Positions 33,687 to 45,358 are shown, numbered from the stretch's first letter. The stretch is 64,000 bases of DNA from Temnopleurus reevesii (GCA_036244855.1 BQKZ01000297.1:90906-154905); one strand, 5' to 3'. Notes: generated from the sequence alone by a model not told the origin. Translations and numbers: made by a program.

Positions 33687-33949
33687 CCAGGGGCCAATTG
33701 CATGAAATAGTCTTAGCTATCCTCTTCATGCTAAGGCGTATTAAGTTCTTGTGCCACCCTCTTAACATAGTTGTATCAACGCTAATGTCTATGTTACCAG
33801 GGTGGCACAAGAAGTCAAGACGTCTTAGCAAGAAGAGGATAGCTAAGACCATTTCGTGCAATTGGCCCCTGGTTGAGGGTAGCACAAGAAGATAAGACGT
33901 CTTAGCAAGAAGAGGATAGCTAAGACCATATCGAGCAATCGGCCCCTGG
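33687..33949. mobile_element. MITE family E, copy 2, plus an extra half copy
   Basis: The complete element is 33687-33872, with CCAGGGGCCAATTGCA and TGCAATTGGCCCCTGG at the ends. Bases 33873-33949 repeat the right half once more (AGCACAAGAAGATAAGACGT ... CAATCGGCCCCTGG), as if a second copy were truncated or the right arm duplicated. Confidence 0.85.
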
Positions 33950-34596
33950 CTGCTGAAAGCCGCATAATTATGTTTGCCAGTTTAGGCTGAATTAAAATAA
34001 AGAAACACTACTTCAGGGTATTTTTCAACAGGATCTCACATAGAATACAACTTAATATAATGTTCCTTTCAAACATCACATTAAAGACCAGAAACTGTAA
34101 CAAGAATCTGAGTAAATAGTAAAAACAGACAGAAAAGCCCCAAACCAAACAATCAGAACAACAACATCACACTAAATATAAATGCATATGTTGTTCCATT
34201 TTACAAAACAAAGCAAAATATATATATATTCTATTCTAAGTCTGCATGGAAGTTTCTCAATTATATTTTACTTTCTTGATTTCCTACTGTAAACAAACAT
34301 GTGTCTTTATGAATAATATCATGCCATATGATGATTATTCAATAATATATTTTTTTTCAAAGCTTTAAAAAAAAAAAAAAAAAAAAAAAAAACATACAAG
34401 AAAAAATAGATTGGTTCATACGTTTGAACTTGACCTGGTTTCCAAATATCCCCTTCAAATGTATCGAGAATAATGTGTTATTGTTCGCACTCTCATTGTC
34501 TGATTTCTCTGTTAGCTTAATGACCGCGAAACGTGCTCTTTTGGAAGCAAGCATCGTTGATTTCCAAACGATGGAGAGGTGAGTGAGAGGAATTAA

Positions 34597-34727
34597 TGCC
34601 CCAGTCACATAGAAGCCCGGAAGTAACACGATTCAACACGACTCTTTGTTCGGAGGCAGTTAACTGCTAACTGAGCGAAGACTCGTGTTCAATCGTGTTG
34701 CTTCTCAGCTTCTATGTGACTGGGGCA
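34597..34727. mobile_element. MITE family A, copy 2 (perfect TAA duplication)
   Basis: The ends TGCCCCAGTCACATAG and CTATGTGACTGGGGCA are inverted, with TAA at 34594-34596 and 34728-34730. The loop region (CGGAGGCAGTTAACTGC) differs from copy 1. Confidence 0.88.
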
Positions 34728-34871
34728 TAAATGCGAACAGTACGTACAGATCTGAAGGCAGATCTCGTCAACCTGGGTCGAATTGTATTACATTTTTCTC
34801 ATACCCCATATACAGCCAGTACACACCAGACGTCTCTTTCCCTTCTATAAACGTATCAGACAATAGATAAA

Positions 34872-34998
34872 GGGCCTGAAACATAACAGATGCAATTGAA
34901 CTTCCGATGAATATCAATCGATAAGTCTAGGGCAAAATGTATACCACAGAGATACGATAGATTTTCAATGAATCGTATCCATTTTATGTTACGGGCCC
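34872..34998. mobile_element. MITE family G, copy 1
   Basis: The ends GGGCCTGAAACATAA and TTATGTTACGGGCCC are inverted. The interior holds paired GATACGATAGATTTTC and GAATCGTATCC sub-repeats. It is about 127 bp. Relatives are at 45231-45358 and 45592-45719, and there is an identical copy at 53812-53938. Confidence 0.75.
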
Positions 34999-35399
34999 AA
35001 GGATAATGAACATGATGAAAATTGACGGAAAAGCAGTCCAAGTGCCATGTCAGACTTGTGTTTCCCGGGTGCTAAATGGCAAAGCATGGAGGAGTGTGAA
35101 TGTCGTATCATAGAGATGATTTTTAATGAAAGTTTTGAGATTTAAGATAGTTCACGTCCCCATGTGTGGTACAATTTATCATTAGCCAGAAAATAAATAC
35201 ACGCGATTTATATATTTTTTTAAACATAGAATCTATGTTTTAAAAAGAAAGACTTTAAAAATCCTGTACGCTAGTTTATTTTTAACTTGAGTCACTTTGT
35301 TTCTTTCAACTTGTTTCTTTTTTCATCTTCTAGGGTATAAAATCAGTGTTAAAATTGCTTATAAACTAAAGGAAAAGGGCCTTAATGTTGATGTAAAGN

Positions 35400-36120
35400 A
35401 ATAAGAGAGTTATAAATGTTTGAATATTTAGACAAATTGGCAACTGATGACGTCACAGGTGCACAACTGACCATCTATTACATTCATATCAATGTTATAA
35501 AATGTTACTTTCTTCACCCGAAATATGATTTCCTCAAAACTTTAACCATGGGATATCTTTATGATAGATATGTAGATCCACTATTTGCATGTTTACATTC
35601 ATTGTAACTTTGCAACTTTCTGTAAAAAAATAATGAATTTTGCACCATATTTATAATGAAAACTCTGGTTAGTCGTGCACCCATGATGTCATCAAATTGG
35701 CAACATCACTGGAAATTTCCGCTAATTTGCCCATTTTTTCAAATCTCTAAAAATTCACAACTCTTTTATTACTTGTCCGATTTTCTTCAAACTTTTTTGT
35801 TTTACTCACCAATTTTTTCTGCTTCTGTTATTATTTTGGGATAGACTTTTCTTTTAAAGTAATCGTAGAAGGCTGAAGTGCCTCAGTTCTCATATTCACC
35901 CATTGACTACTAGAACCCATTAGTTGCTGTACAAAGTCTATGGGGTTACAAAACTCAGTAGTCAATAGGTTAAATAGGAGAAAACAATTATTGTTAAAAT
36001 CTGCATACAATTCGTGTGATGGAAGTTCTATTTGATATTGTCAAATTATGTATCTTACTTTTTAATTCTACATGGAATCATGACAGTTATTTTATTAAAT
36101 GGAAGAAATTAAATCGTTTT
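35400..36120. other. No gene; small hairpin near 35898-35972
   Basis: The only structure is an inverted pair, CCCATTGACTACT with AGTAGTCAATAGGT, around a 45-nt loop. The rest is AT-rich without a supported frame. Confidence 0.45.
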
Positions 36121-36126
36121 TAAAAG

Positions 36127-36298
36127 CACGATATAAACTATTTTCGAAAAGTTAAGTCGAACGCAATTTCAATGGTTCTTTCTAATGCTATTTAAATCAG
36201 AACCCGCATGTCATTGTTGTGTCCGCACAGTTGAATACACAGTGTACGGATCTATTGTCTGCGTTCGACATAACTATTCGAAAATAGCTTATATCGTG
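36127..36298. mobile_element. MITE family F, copy 2
   Basis: It has the same ends and interior as 31683-31855 (GCACGATATAAACTATTTTC and ATAGCTTATATCGTG). The element lies between near-identical TTTAAAA strings, so a longer A/T-rich target duplication is possible. Confidence 0.85.
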
Positions 36299-36491
36299 TT
36301 TAAAATCTATGTACAATTCATGTGATAGATGTTTTATTGGTTATTGTAAAAGTTATATATTCTACTTTTTAGTACCACATCGAATCATGAGAGTGTATCA
36401 TCTTTCATCAAACACACTGTGTTATTGTATGTAGGCCAGTGTGGAAAGATAGAGAACATTGTTTTAGTAGACATGGGTCAGACTGAAAGTT

Positions 36492-36677
36492 CCTGGGGAT
36501 AGTTGCACGAAATAGTCTTAGCTATCCTCTTCATGCTAAGGCATCTTAATTTCTTGTGCCACTCTCTTAACATAGTCATATCAACTCTAATGTCTATGTA
36601 ACGAGGTTGGCACGAGAATTCAAGACGTCTTAGCAGGAAAAGGATAGTTAAGACCATTTCGAGCAATCGGTCCCAGG
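36492..36677. mobile_element. MITE family E, copy 3
   Basis: The arms CCTGGGGATAGTTGCACG and CGAGCAATCGGTCCCAGG pair. It also shares TCTTAGCTATCCTCTTCATG with copy 2. About 186 bp. Confidence 0.85.
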
Positions 36678-36684
36678 TTTCTTA

Positions 36685-37480
36685 TGCAATATTCTGTTGA
36701 CTTATTTGTAGATTTTCTTTTCAGGGAATAATTATGTTATGCACCTCTTTTTGTCCTGTACTTGACAAGCACAATTATTACCATTATAAAATCAGGAATA
36801 AGATTCCATTCAGTTTGATGTTAAATTCATATTATAGAATTATGAATATTCTAAATAATAAGTATAGATTTGTACTACATATATACAAATGTTTATTATT
36901 ATATCTACCTTTGTCAAATGTGTGAAGTATTTCTGAGATAACCTAAGTATGTGTAGCGTTTAATTGTGTATCTTGTTTTGTGATTGGTGCTTGTTGTTTT
37001 GGTTTGACAATAAAACAATGAATATTAAGGCTGAAATAATTCCAGTGTTTGATGCTTTCTTTATTATGCCCTGTAGTTATTTGAGTTAATGTCACGAACC
37101 TTTCCCTCTTCTTTTTAAAAGATTCTTTTTCTTTTTCTTTCCAAGTCTGCGACAGATAAAGTTGCAATTTTAGAAAAAAAATGTATGATTCATATTTATC
37201 GTTAATAATGTAAATATCATGGTTTTGTAAATGTTATTGTTCATGGTACATAAAATCAACATTTTAGTATATTCTGTTTTTCCCCTGTCTTTCTGACGGC
37301 TATGTACAAGGCAACATACTTTTCACGAAGTACCATCTTTTTTCGAGGCGCACACCAAGTTAGTTTATGATTAAGTATTTTGTTTTCTATTAATTATTAA
37401 TTATGCACTATGTATTGATTTTCCGATATAATGATTAGACAGACCACCTGCAGTGCGCTTTGAAACACCTGTGTAAAGCG
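36685..37480. other. No supported feature
   Basis: This is AT-rich DNA. Short ORFs at 36734-36925 and 36943-37167 (minus) have no motif or splice support. Confidence 0.4.
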
Positions 37481-37645
37481 TCTTATAAATGTAATTATTA
37501 TTATTATTATTATTGTTATTTTATATTTTTTATTTTTTATTATTATTATTATTATTTTATATTTTTTATTTTTTTTTATTATTATTATTATTTTATATTT
37601 TTTATTGCTTTGGTGAAATTATATTGAATTGAATTGAAAGTTTTA
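37465..37645 (+). repeat. (TTA)n microsatellite with retroposon-like flanks
   Basis: TGTGTAAAGCGTCTTATAAA leads into TTATTATTATT runs interrupted by TTTTATATTTTTTATT, ending in ATTGAATTGAATTGAA. The lead-in and the pentameric tail look like 3' ends of non-LTR elements, but the parent element is not identifiable. Confidence 0.6.
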
Positions 37646-37849
37646 AGTCCTTCAAAAAATCGGAGATTTTGATAGTTCACTCATCGTTCAAAGCACAGCT
37701 CTTTCTCCCAATGGTGACATTGCATGGGTAAGCATTGCTAGTTTATTCCACAGCTGATGAAAGATTTAGCAAATAAGAATTTCCAAATCCATAGTTTCGC
37801 CTTTTTTTATCAAGTAGATTAAAATGTATGCAATTTTTTTTTTAGAAAA

Positions 37850-38040
37850 CGAACATAGTTATGTGGTATTTCTTGGGCATTTTAGTACTCAGTTGAACTG
37901 CAATATACCTGGAATCCAATTAATTACTTGTTGCTATGTCGGACAAGTCTCGGGCAAGCTTTCGGTTTATCAAGAACAACTTTTGTGAATAGCATACACA
38001 TAAACTGTGCATCTATTATATAGTAAACCTGCCTGTTGAT
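37850..38040 (-). mobile_element. MITE family B, degraded copy (inverted)
   Basis: The reverse complement matches the interior of 2501-2721: TTGTTCTTGATAAACCGAAA, GCTTGCCCGAGACTTGTCCG and ACATAGCAACAAGTAA. The terminal GTAAACCTGCC is preserved near 38030. The other end is not recognisable. Confidence 0.65.
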
Positions 38041-38202
38041 AGGTGAGCTGGTGAAACATATTAAAGATTAGAATGACCAATTAATACGGACGTGTGCAGG
38101 TGACATTATGAAATGGGATACTTTGATATAACTAAGCTTCTCAATTGTCTTATTGGTTGTTCAGATGCATTTCTAGGGGCGGTACGTGTTAGGCGCCCAG
38201 GC

Positions 38203-38389
38203 CCCCCCCCCCCCCCCCCCCCCCCNNNNNNNNNNNNNNNNNNNNNNNNNNNNNNNNNNNNNNNNNNNNNNNNNNNNNNNNNNNNNNNNNNNNNNNNNNN
38301 NNNNNNNNNNNNNNNNNNNNNNNNNNNNNNNNNNNNNNNNNNNNNNNNNNNNNNNNNNNNNNNNNNNNNNNNNNNNNNNNNNNNNNNNN
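38203..38389. other. C-run and assembly gap (164 N, 38226-38389)
   Basis: A run of at least 20 C precedes the Ns and GTT repeats follow. ORFs with poly-Pro or poly-Gly are artefacts. Confidence 0.97.
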
Positions 38390-38650
38390 TTGTTTTTGTT
38401 GTTATTGCTATTGTTGTCGTTGCTGCTGCTAGTGGCATTGTTATTATTTGTTTATTTCTTTATTCTATGTAGGGGGCTTTCTTGGTACCCCAGCGGATAT
38501 CCTCTGATCATGTGACCAACAACTAATTACTCATTCTGCAAATTTTAGAAAAAAAACAAAACATAAGGACATTTGAGTCAGATAAAACACCCACGGTTAA
38601 TATGCATGCGTGGGTCTGAAAGAAAAAAAATCGTGTGCAGTCTTCCATAC

Positions 38651-38766
38651 ATGACCACGACCACTCACTCAAAAGTCACTGAATCAAGATTAGACAATAT
38701 TGTAAATCGATTAAAAGAACTTCCTGATGTCTTAAAATTTCATCGATTTATTGATCCTCGTTCCAG
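38651..38766 (+). CDS. Candidate first exon, unidentified
   Basis: ATG at 38651 opens MTTTTHSKVTESRLDNIVNR, followed by LKELPDVLKFHRFIDPRS, ending at TTCCAG|GTGGGA, a fair donor. The product is charged and helix-like, unlike the chance frames nearby. The frame is also open upstream without a stop for 26 codons. It lacks any promoter-like or partner-exon evidence, and the next exon is not found. Confidence 0.22.
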
Positions 38767-38829
38767 GTGGGATATTTTTAATTTTGAGGTTGGCGGAATC
38801 TTAATCAACTGATCGCGTTATCCCAATTG

Positions 38830-40300
38830 GTAAATGCTGGTATTACATGAATTAGACCACATTAGTTGGAAAATGCTATGGCGAATAGTTATGCCAGTTT
38901 ATTGAGTTTATTTCCTAATAATAGTTTCCAGAATGTTCAGTCATTGTTACTTGGTATCGACACTGGCCGGCGACTTTCAGTACGCTCACGACAAAATATC
39001 TTCATATTGACTTTTTAAAAGAGGGCAACCGGTTTGTGGTTTCGTATTATTCGTGATAGTCGTTGTGAATACAGATGTGAGAGAAAGTAATGAATGGATA
39101 AGTAGATCATGGAAAAGATAGAGGGACTAGAAATATTTACTAATAGGAGCAAGGTCCAATGGTCTCCCACCCACACACGCCCTAGCCTCCTCCCCTCCCC
39201 CATTTACAGACCCGCTTCGCTTTTGATTGTCAACTCATCAAGTGCCACTATTGGAAGTGAAGACCCCCTCCCCGTTTATTTTATTTAATCTATTCATTTT
39301 TTGGGGGGAGGGGGGCTCTCCCGCCCTCAATATAATGACACACTTTTGGGCCCGCATTTATACACAAATACACATTTACTTCAGCAAGGGTCGCCCACTC
39401 ATCCCCCAACCTCCTTCACAAGAAGGTTACACGGATTCGAAGTCCTGGGGCTAGACAGATTTCAAATTGTTCACCCCCCCCCCCCCCCGAGGAGCTGACA
39501 ATAAAAATAAAGTCATAAGCTAAAGTTGGCGACGGTCGCCCTTTGGAATGTTCTTTCAAGTTCCCGACGGTCATATTTGCGCCCCCTCCCCTCCGTACAA
39601 GTTCTGCACCGCACACATACACATATTAGCAATCACTCACCTTTTTCAAATTCTTATTCGAGATTTTATCCTAACATAATTACATACATATCATAATGCA
39701 ACTGTTCAAATTAGCGAATATAACTAATTTGTGAGATAATAAACACTAAGAAAATTATCTCAACATTATTCCAGAAACATATCATGCGTCTCATAATGAG
39801 GAAATAAATTTACACACACATCTGATTTTGCACTTGACCTTGAAAATTAATTTATTAAAATATATATTTTTCTTTGTGCTGTTATAGCTTGACAAGAGGA
39901 GCCAAATGACTCTTTCCACTGGTGTAAAAGACTAATACACAGCGTACAAGGGAGGGACGACAACTTCTGCTTGCCTCTAAATAGTAGCCCGAACTTTCGC
40001 TTTACAATATTATTACACATGTTTTTGGTTTTATTGAATGAACTATATCAAAATATTTACAAGGGATTGTTTGTTATAACAGTGATTAGAAAGAAACATA
40101 TCTGTACCAAGAACTTGAAAAGTGTAACATTATCTTCGACAATCGCATAATATTGACGCATGCAGGGGAACCTCTTTACGTAGAACATTCCAAGGGTGAC
40201 GCGAACTTATTGACAATTTTCCAACAAGTTTCTAATACAAAGTACCAAGCGATTTGAATGTCATTGAAATTTAAGGCAACGGTGCTCCAGAAAATTCGGA
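38830..40300. other. No supported gene; several C/G homopolymers
   Basis: G-runs near 39303-39315 and a C-run at 39474-39488 sit in mixed-composition DNA. Short ORFs across them are compositional. Confidence 0.4.
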
Positions 40301-40326
40301 AATAATCGCGTTATGTTACAAAAATG

Positions 40327-40850
40327 TTTTGATATTGGATATTGATGAAAAGAAATACGCAGTTATTGTTACGGACATACACGGGGATGCACAGACATTA
40401 TTAACACACACAAACTCACACTTTCGTCGTAATACGGTGTGTGTGACTGCCAAAGTTAACTTGTTGGTACATGATCTTATTTTGATGGGGAAGCCTTGCA
40501 TTTTACTAAACTTTCGTTATCACATTTTAAAAGTAACCTTTTTTTCAGTGATGGCGAAGAGTCAGTGAATGCATTCAAAATGCTTTTAATATTGGATATG
40601 ATGGCAAGATTTACGCAGTTGTAGTTATACGAATCTACACAGAGATCCACACACAGTACGTACACACACACTTATACTTTCACAATCGTATTTAATACGA
40701 AGTGTACGTGTGACCCAAAGTTAAATTTTTGATACACAATCATATTTTGATTGGGAAGACTTGCATTTTACTAACCTTTCGTTTTCACATTTTTCAAGTA
40801 ACCTTTTTTTTTAGTAATTCCAAAGAGTCACTGAATGCCTTCAAATGAGA
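40327..40850. repeat. Two-unit tandem repeat, ~258 bp
   Basis: The first unit (TTGATATTGGATATTGATG, TTTACTAAACTTTCGTTATCAC, AGTAACCTTTTTTT) recurs from about 40586 with substitutions. The 79-codon frame in unit 1 is broken in unit 2, which argues against coding. Both units carry CACACAC runs. Confidence 0.8.
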
Positions 40851-40984
40851 TGTGACACCTCATAGGTGGTTAACACGTCACAAATGAATGGACAGTGAGT
40901 TTACGTGACGTGTGTAACGTATTATGATAGTGTATATAGGTGATGACCATTCTTGATGAGTCACAGCTTATTTTGAGAGTTATT

Positions 40985-41160
40985 ATTTTTTTTATTTGTC
41001 GTTTTATCTAAACAGGGTGGCCCTTTCAGTTTATAAAAAAAATGCTCGACCAAGGGGCCCTGTATCAAAAGATAAAAAGAACATGATTACAAAAATACAA
41101 TATATAAGGAATACGAATACATTAAAACTAAATACACAAACAAATTAAAGAAATTAAATA
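40985..41160 (-). mobile_element. Non-LTR retrotransposon 3' end, truncated
   Basis: On the minus strand, ACAGGGCCCCTTGGTCGAG is followed by AAAGGGCCACCCTGTTTAG and an AAATAAAAAAAATAATAAC tail. The same core, GGGGCCC, CTTGG or ATGG, then TGAAWGGGC, occurs at 50870-50925 (-), 56935-56975 (-) and 63868-63930 (+). The conserved core with variable A/T-rich tails is typical of LINE-type 3' ends, and the clade is not assigned. Confidence 0.6.
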
Positions 41161-42880
41161 AAAAAGAAACTTACTAGAAAAAATACATTTACAATTGAGT
41201 ATACAAACAAAAACTGACAGTTATGGATAAGATTGGGATATCAATTTGCACTGTTTTTAGTGATCCTAAAGAGGTTGAGTTATCGATGACTCTTCAATAA
41301 TATTGAGACGAATATAAATGAAATACATTGCTACCTAATACTTCAAAATAATCCAACTTTTGAGGTCACATGCGTAACAGATAAAGGCTCAATAGTCAAA
41401 ATGTTGCATATTGATCTAAATCGAGCTGTGCGTAAAATTAACGCTTAACTAATTGGTCTAATTTGAATCGTCTGGATAAGTTTTATTCTTGTAGTTAGGT
41501 CTTGATATTTCATCTAATCAATTTGTTTATAACTTTCTTAATGGGATTTAAAAGGGACCGTAAAATGTGAAGAGCATACAATTTCAAATGTTCTGGGTGG
41601 GATCTGGTAAATATACACCAAATTGAATTGAGAATGGATATGATGTATTTTTTTCTTAACACCGAACCATAGTAATTAGTGATGATGACATAGTAATTAG
41701 TGATTAGTAATTTGATACATAATTATTATACTTGAAATACATGAACTACAAAAGTTAAATACAAATATCCAGACCATTTCAGGATGATTTAAACATGAGT
41801 TATTAACACCTGGGGGGGGGGGGGGGGGGTGTCATTATAACCTGAGATTAAAAAGGGGGCTAATTTCACGACCCCGGTGTCTTCTAACATGTCTAAATTA
41901 GTCGGGGATACAGTCAATCTTTGTTGAGTAACTGGAAGCTAACATAAAGCCGCATCAATAAACGATATTGTTATATTGAAATCCAGTCATTCGAAAGAAG
42001 AATAGCAGACGATTGACTTTTAAGCAGAAAATACGATATCAGGGATAAACCACCGGGTTTGACTGTTACACTTTCATAAGGTTTCAGGATTTGGCGCAAA
42101 ATCTTGGGGAGAGAATGGTTTTCGGTGATGCATGTCTGAAAACCAGGTTTCATTTGCTTGAGTTTAGGGGCTTAAGGTGTCACCTGGGACTTTCTTCGAT
42201 GCGTCATGGCGGGATTAGCTATGCTCTTTAAAAGCAATCTTCAATTTCTTACCTTGTTTCTGCAAGGACATATCTGTCTAGGTTGGGGGATTGGATAAAT
42301 TAATTTGATCTGTGATTTCACACAGAAAATAACCAGATAATTAAGGCAGGGGCGACGAACGATGGTTTAAAATTGGTGGAATTACACGATAGTATTAGAT
42401 TTAGTGTCATGTTGGTGTTAGTTGAGCCGAAAATCACTCTTGCGTTAATGAGGTTGCATTTGGCCATTCCATATGGGTGGTAACGGAATTACACGTCATT
42501 TTGAGGTACATTTTTGCATGCTATAGCTCATTGACAGTCCCTCAGAGACCGGTCAAACTCTATACAAAAAATAAGACAAAGTAAGTGCTAGCGTATGAAA
42601 AGTAGGAAACATTTACATTATCCACACGGTAGGCTGCAAGCTATGAAGAATGTTAGTAACGGTTTTATAATTCTAAGATTCCAAACAAATTATCCACAAT
42701 ATACTGTCTCAGAGCAAAATTAGAGGCACTTTTGAAGAAAAAAAATATCACTGGATTCTTTTCCCATAGGAAATTGCCAAATTTTGAATTTTCGATCCTT
42801 TAAATTTGTTCCTATATATACGATACACAAGGCTGCAAGCATGATGAATATTCAACATGGAATTATTCAAAAAATGTAAT
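41160..42880. other. No supported gene; G-run at 41813-41829
   Basis: This is AT-rich DNA with a 17-bp G homopolymer. The 60-codon minus ORF at 41971-42153 has no features. Confidence 0.4.
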
Positions 42881-42883
42881 TAT

Positions 42884-43178
42884 TCTCTTTCATCATCATC
42901 ATTATCATTATCACCATCATCATTGTCGTCATCTTCATCATCATCATCATCATCATTATCATCATCATCATCATCAACGTCATCGTCGTCACCAACATCA
43001 CCACCACCAGCCATTCCCATCATCACTTCATCATCATTATTATCATCGTCATCATATTCATCATCACCATTATCATCATCATCACCACCATCATCATCAT
43101 TGTCATCATCTTCATATTCATCATCATCATCATCATCATCATCACTACCACCATCATCACCATCATAATCATCATGAT
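42884..43178. repeat. (TCA)n-rich microsatellite block
   Basis: About 300 bp consist mostly of ATC/TCA trinucleotides with interruptions (ACC, GTC, TTA). The 103-aa Ser-rich ORF is an artefact of this repeat. Confidence 0.95.
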
Positions 43179-43246
43179 CTTTTTGTCACCACTGTTTTTT
43201 TCTTCATTATTTCACCGTGAATCATGATCACACCGACTTCATGTAA

Positions 43247-43376
43247 GGCCCCGGTCACATAGAGGCCCTGAAGCAACACGATTCAACACGACTCTTTGTT
43301 AATTCACACTTAACTGCCTCAGAACAAAGAGTCGTGTTGAATCGTGTTGCTTCCGGGGCCCTATGTGACCGGGGCT
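43247..43376. mobile_element. MITE family A, copy 3 (perfect TAA duplication)
   Basis: GGCCCCGGTCACATAG and CTATGTGACCGGGGCT flank a palindromic interior, with TAA at 43244-43246 and 43377-43379. The loop matches copy 1 (GTTAATTCACACTTAAC). Confidence 0.9.
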
Positions 43377-43429
43377 TAAAACAAGGACTGAGCTACACCA
43401 CATCCTGTCCATGTATACACTGTGAACAG

Positions 43430-43580
43430 AAAGGACAAATGATATGGAAAAGGTAAACAATTTCCATCCAAAGATTTACCATCCTGACAATAGCTAGGAT
43501 GATCACAAAAGATAACTTGCCTCCCTCTTATTCTTCGGAGAAATGTCGAACATATGTGGCACCTGTACAGTGGATAAACT
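43430..43580. repeat. Dispersed repeat shared with 59745-59890
   Basis: Common strings include GGACAAA, TAAACAATTTCCATCCAA (here) against TAAATAACTTCCATTCAT, CAATAGCTAG, CGGAGAAATGTC and CACACCTGT-like endings. Order and spacing agree over about 140 bp. It is degraded and of unknown class. Confidence 0.6.
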
Positions 43581-43608
43581 GGGAAGCTACTTTCTTTTGT
43601 GAACCTAT

Positions 43609-44047
43609 AGTGAAGGCTTGAGTGAGGTTGCTTACTTTGTCCAATTCCGTGACTCGTTTGCCCATTGTGACATATACAGTAGCTTGGACATAGCAAATTG
43701 GGTGATCACAACATTGAAGATTATTTCCATTAAACAACACCAATGATTCATACTTTCGTCACTTTTAGTTATTGTGAAGGCTTGAATTCCTTGACTCTTT
43801 TGCCCATTGTGACATATACAGTAGCTTGGACATAGCAAATTGGGTGATCACAACATTGAAGATTATTTCCATTAAACAACACCAATGATTCATACTTTCA
43901 TCACTTTTAGTTATTGTGAAGGCTTGAATTCCTTGACTCTTTTGCCCGTTGTGACATATATCTTGGACATAGCTAGCTATTGGCTGATCACAACATTAAA
44001 GATTATTTCCGATTAAACAACACTGATGATTCATACTTTCGTCATGA
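43609..44047. repeat. Tandem array, 3 units of ~142-162 bp
   Basis: TAGTGAAGGCTTGA/TTGTGAAGGCTTGAATTCC starts units at 43609, 43771 and 43913. Each contains GCCCATTGTGACATATACAG, AGCTTGGACATAGCAAATTG, GGTGATCACAACATTGAAG and ATGATTCATACTTTCGTCA. The minus strand has overlapping 68-106-codon frames that follow the period; no motif supports them. A divergent relative lies near 46690-46790. Confidence 0.9.
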
Positions 44048-44049
44048 AG

Positions 44050-45225
44050 AACCCACAAGGGAATAACAAGATATTTTCTGATTTAGAAACACTGCTTATT
44101 ACGGTCTATTTCTTGAAGGTTTATACGAATCCAAGCATTAAAGTCTACTTGTCTCCTTCCGGTCGATTTAATTCCTCAACCGGAATCACTGCATCATTTG
44201 ATCTGAATTTGGTTTCTGTTTGTTTGTTTGTTTACTTGTTTGAACATGTTAACTTTAAAAATGCTTTGATGAAAATACCAATATTAACCATGATAGTCGT
44301 GTTGTATACACATGTTGTATACACAATGTGAAACTCATTTTTGAGAGTTATGTAATAAGTAAATTCACCGCCGCATATGGTGTGTGTGTTTGTGTGTATT
44401 TTCTCATTACGAGAGGTATGTTTTTAGGATTATGGAATCATTTGTAGGTAATTTATGTTAAAATTTATCATCATATAAATGAAATTTATTCACCAATTTG
44501 AACTATTGCAGTATGTAATATTGTTTGAATAAAAGGTAGAATAAAAATTTTGGAAAATGGGGTGTATTTTGTGGTTGTGGATGTGTGGTGTAGCCTATGT
44601 AGATGGGTTGATGAATTTGCATGTGCGTATGTTTGTGTGTGTGTTTGTGTGATGCACATGTACTATGATTTATTTATCTTTTCAGATGTGTATTCTACGC
44701 TGTGCTAACCGTGGATGGCACAAGGTAGATTAATGTTTTACTTTCAAATGTGCTTGTTTGTGTTTGTGAAAATGTATGTGTGTTTGTGTTTGTGAAAATG
44801 TATGTGTGTTTGTGTTTAGATGTCTGTGTAAATGAAAATGTATGTGTGTTTGTGAGAGTGTAATATTGTTGCCTGTAATCTAAAAGATCGTAACCACATA
44901 CAGATTGTTATTGCTGTTTATTTGTTGTTTATTCTTGAGATTGTTGTTTACGTGTGGTTTGCGTTTTCGATGACGTCATCATAAATATGTGTTTATCTCT
45001 TTTGTATTTTGTTTTTCATTGACTTTATGACGAATTCGTAATCGTTTTCTTTTTTGTTAAAACACGCAAAAGAAATCGCCTCGTTCGAGACGAAATCGTT
45101 AACGAAAACCAAGCCAAGTTCTGTACGCATCTTTAGTTACTACAGGGGAGTTATTTTAAAACTGAACCAGGAAACTTATCAAATCTTTAGAAATTTTAGA
45201 TATCATCCCTTTATTCATATTGTAT
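44050..45225. other. No supported gene; TG-rich patches 44560-44860
   Basis: GTGTGTTTGTG strings recur in 44630-44860. ORF 44026-44331 starts in the preceding array and has no recognised domain. Confidence 0.4.
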
Positions 45226-45230
45226 TATAT

Positions 45231-45358
45231 GGGGCCTGCAACATAAAAGATGCAAGTAAACTTACGATACCTATTTATCGTAGGTCTATGACAATTTATG
45301 TATGGTAGATATACGATTAATTGGAAATTCAATCGTATATCTTCATGTTACATGCCCC
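45231..45358. mobile_element. MITE family G, copy 2
   Basis: GGGGCCTGCAACATAAAAG and CTTCATGTTACATGCCCC pair as ends. The interior contains ACTTACGATACC, and TATACGATTAA against TCGTATAT. About 128 bp. Confidence 0.8.

Larger units (their letters stand above)
34391..35397. repeat. ~1-kb duplicated block, copy 1 (ends at single N)
   Basis: This block matches 53331-54337 with a constant offset of 18940 and no visible mismatch or indel. It includes a family A MITE and a family G MITE. The left edge is a long A-run and the right edge is the N at 35399. With such identity and boundaries an assembly duplication is more likely than a recent genomic one. The last ~60 bp (35334-35392) correspond to the candidate exon at 54274-54332. 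Confidence 0.9.

Noticed and set aside
42857..43168. 103-residue serine-rich ORF
   Set aside because: It is encoded entirely by a (TCA)n microsatellite with no start context or non-repeat sequence.
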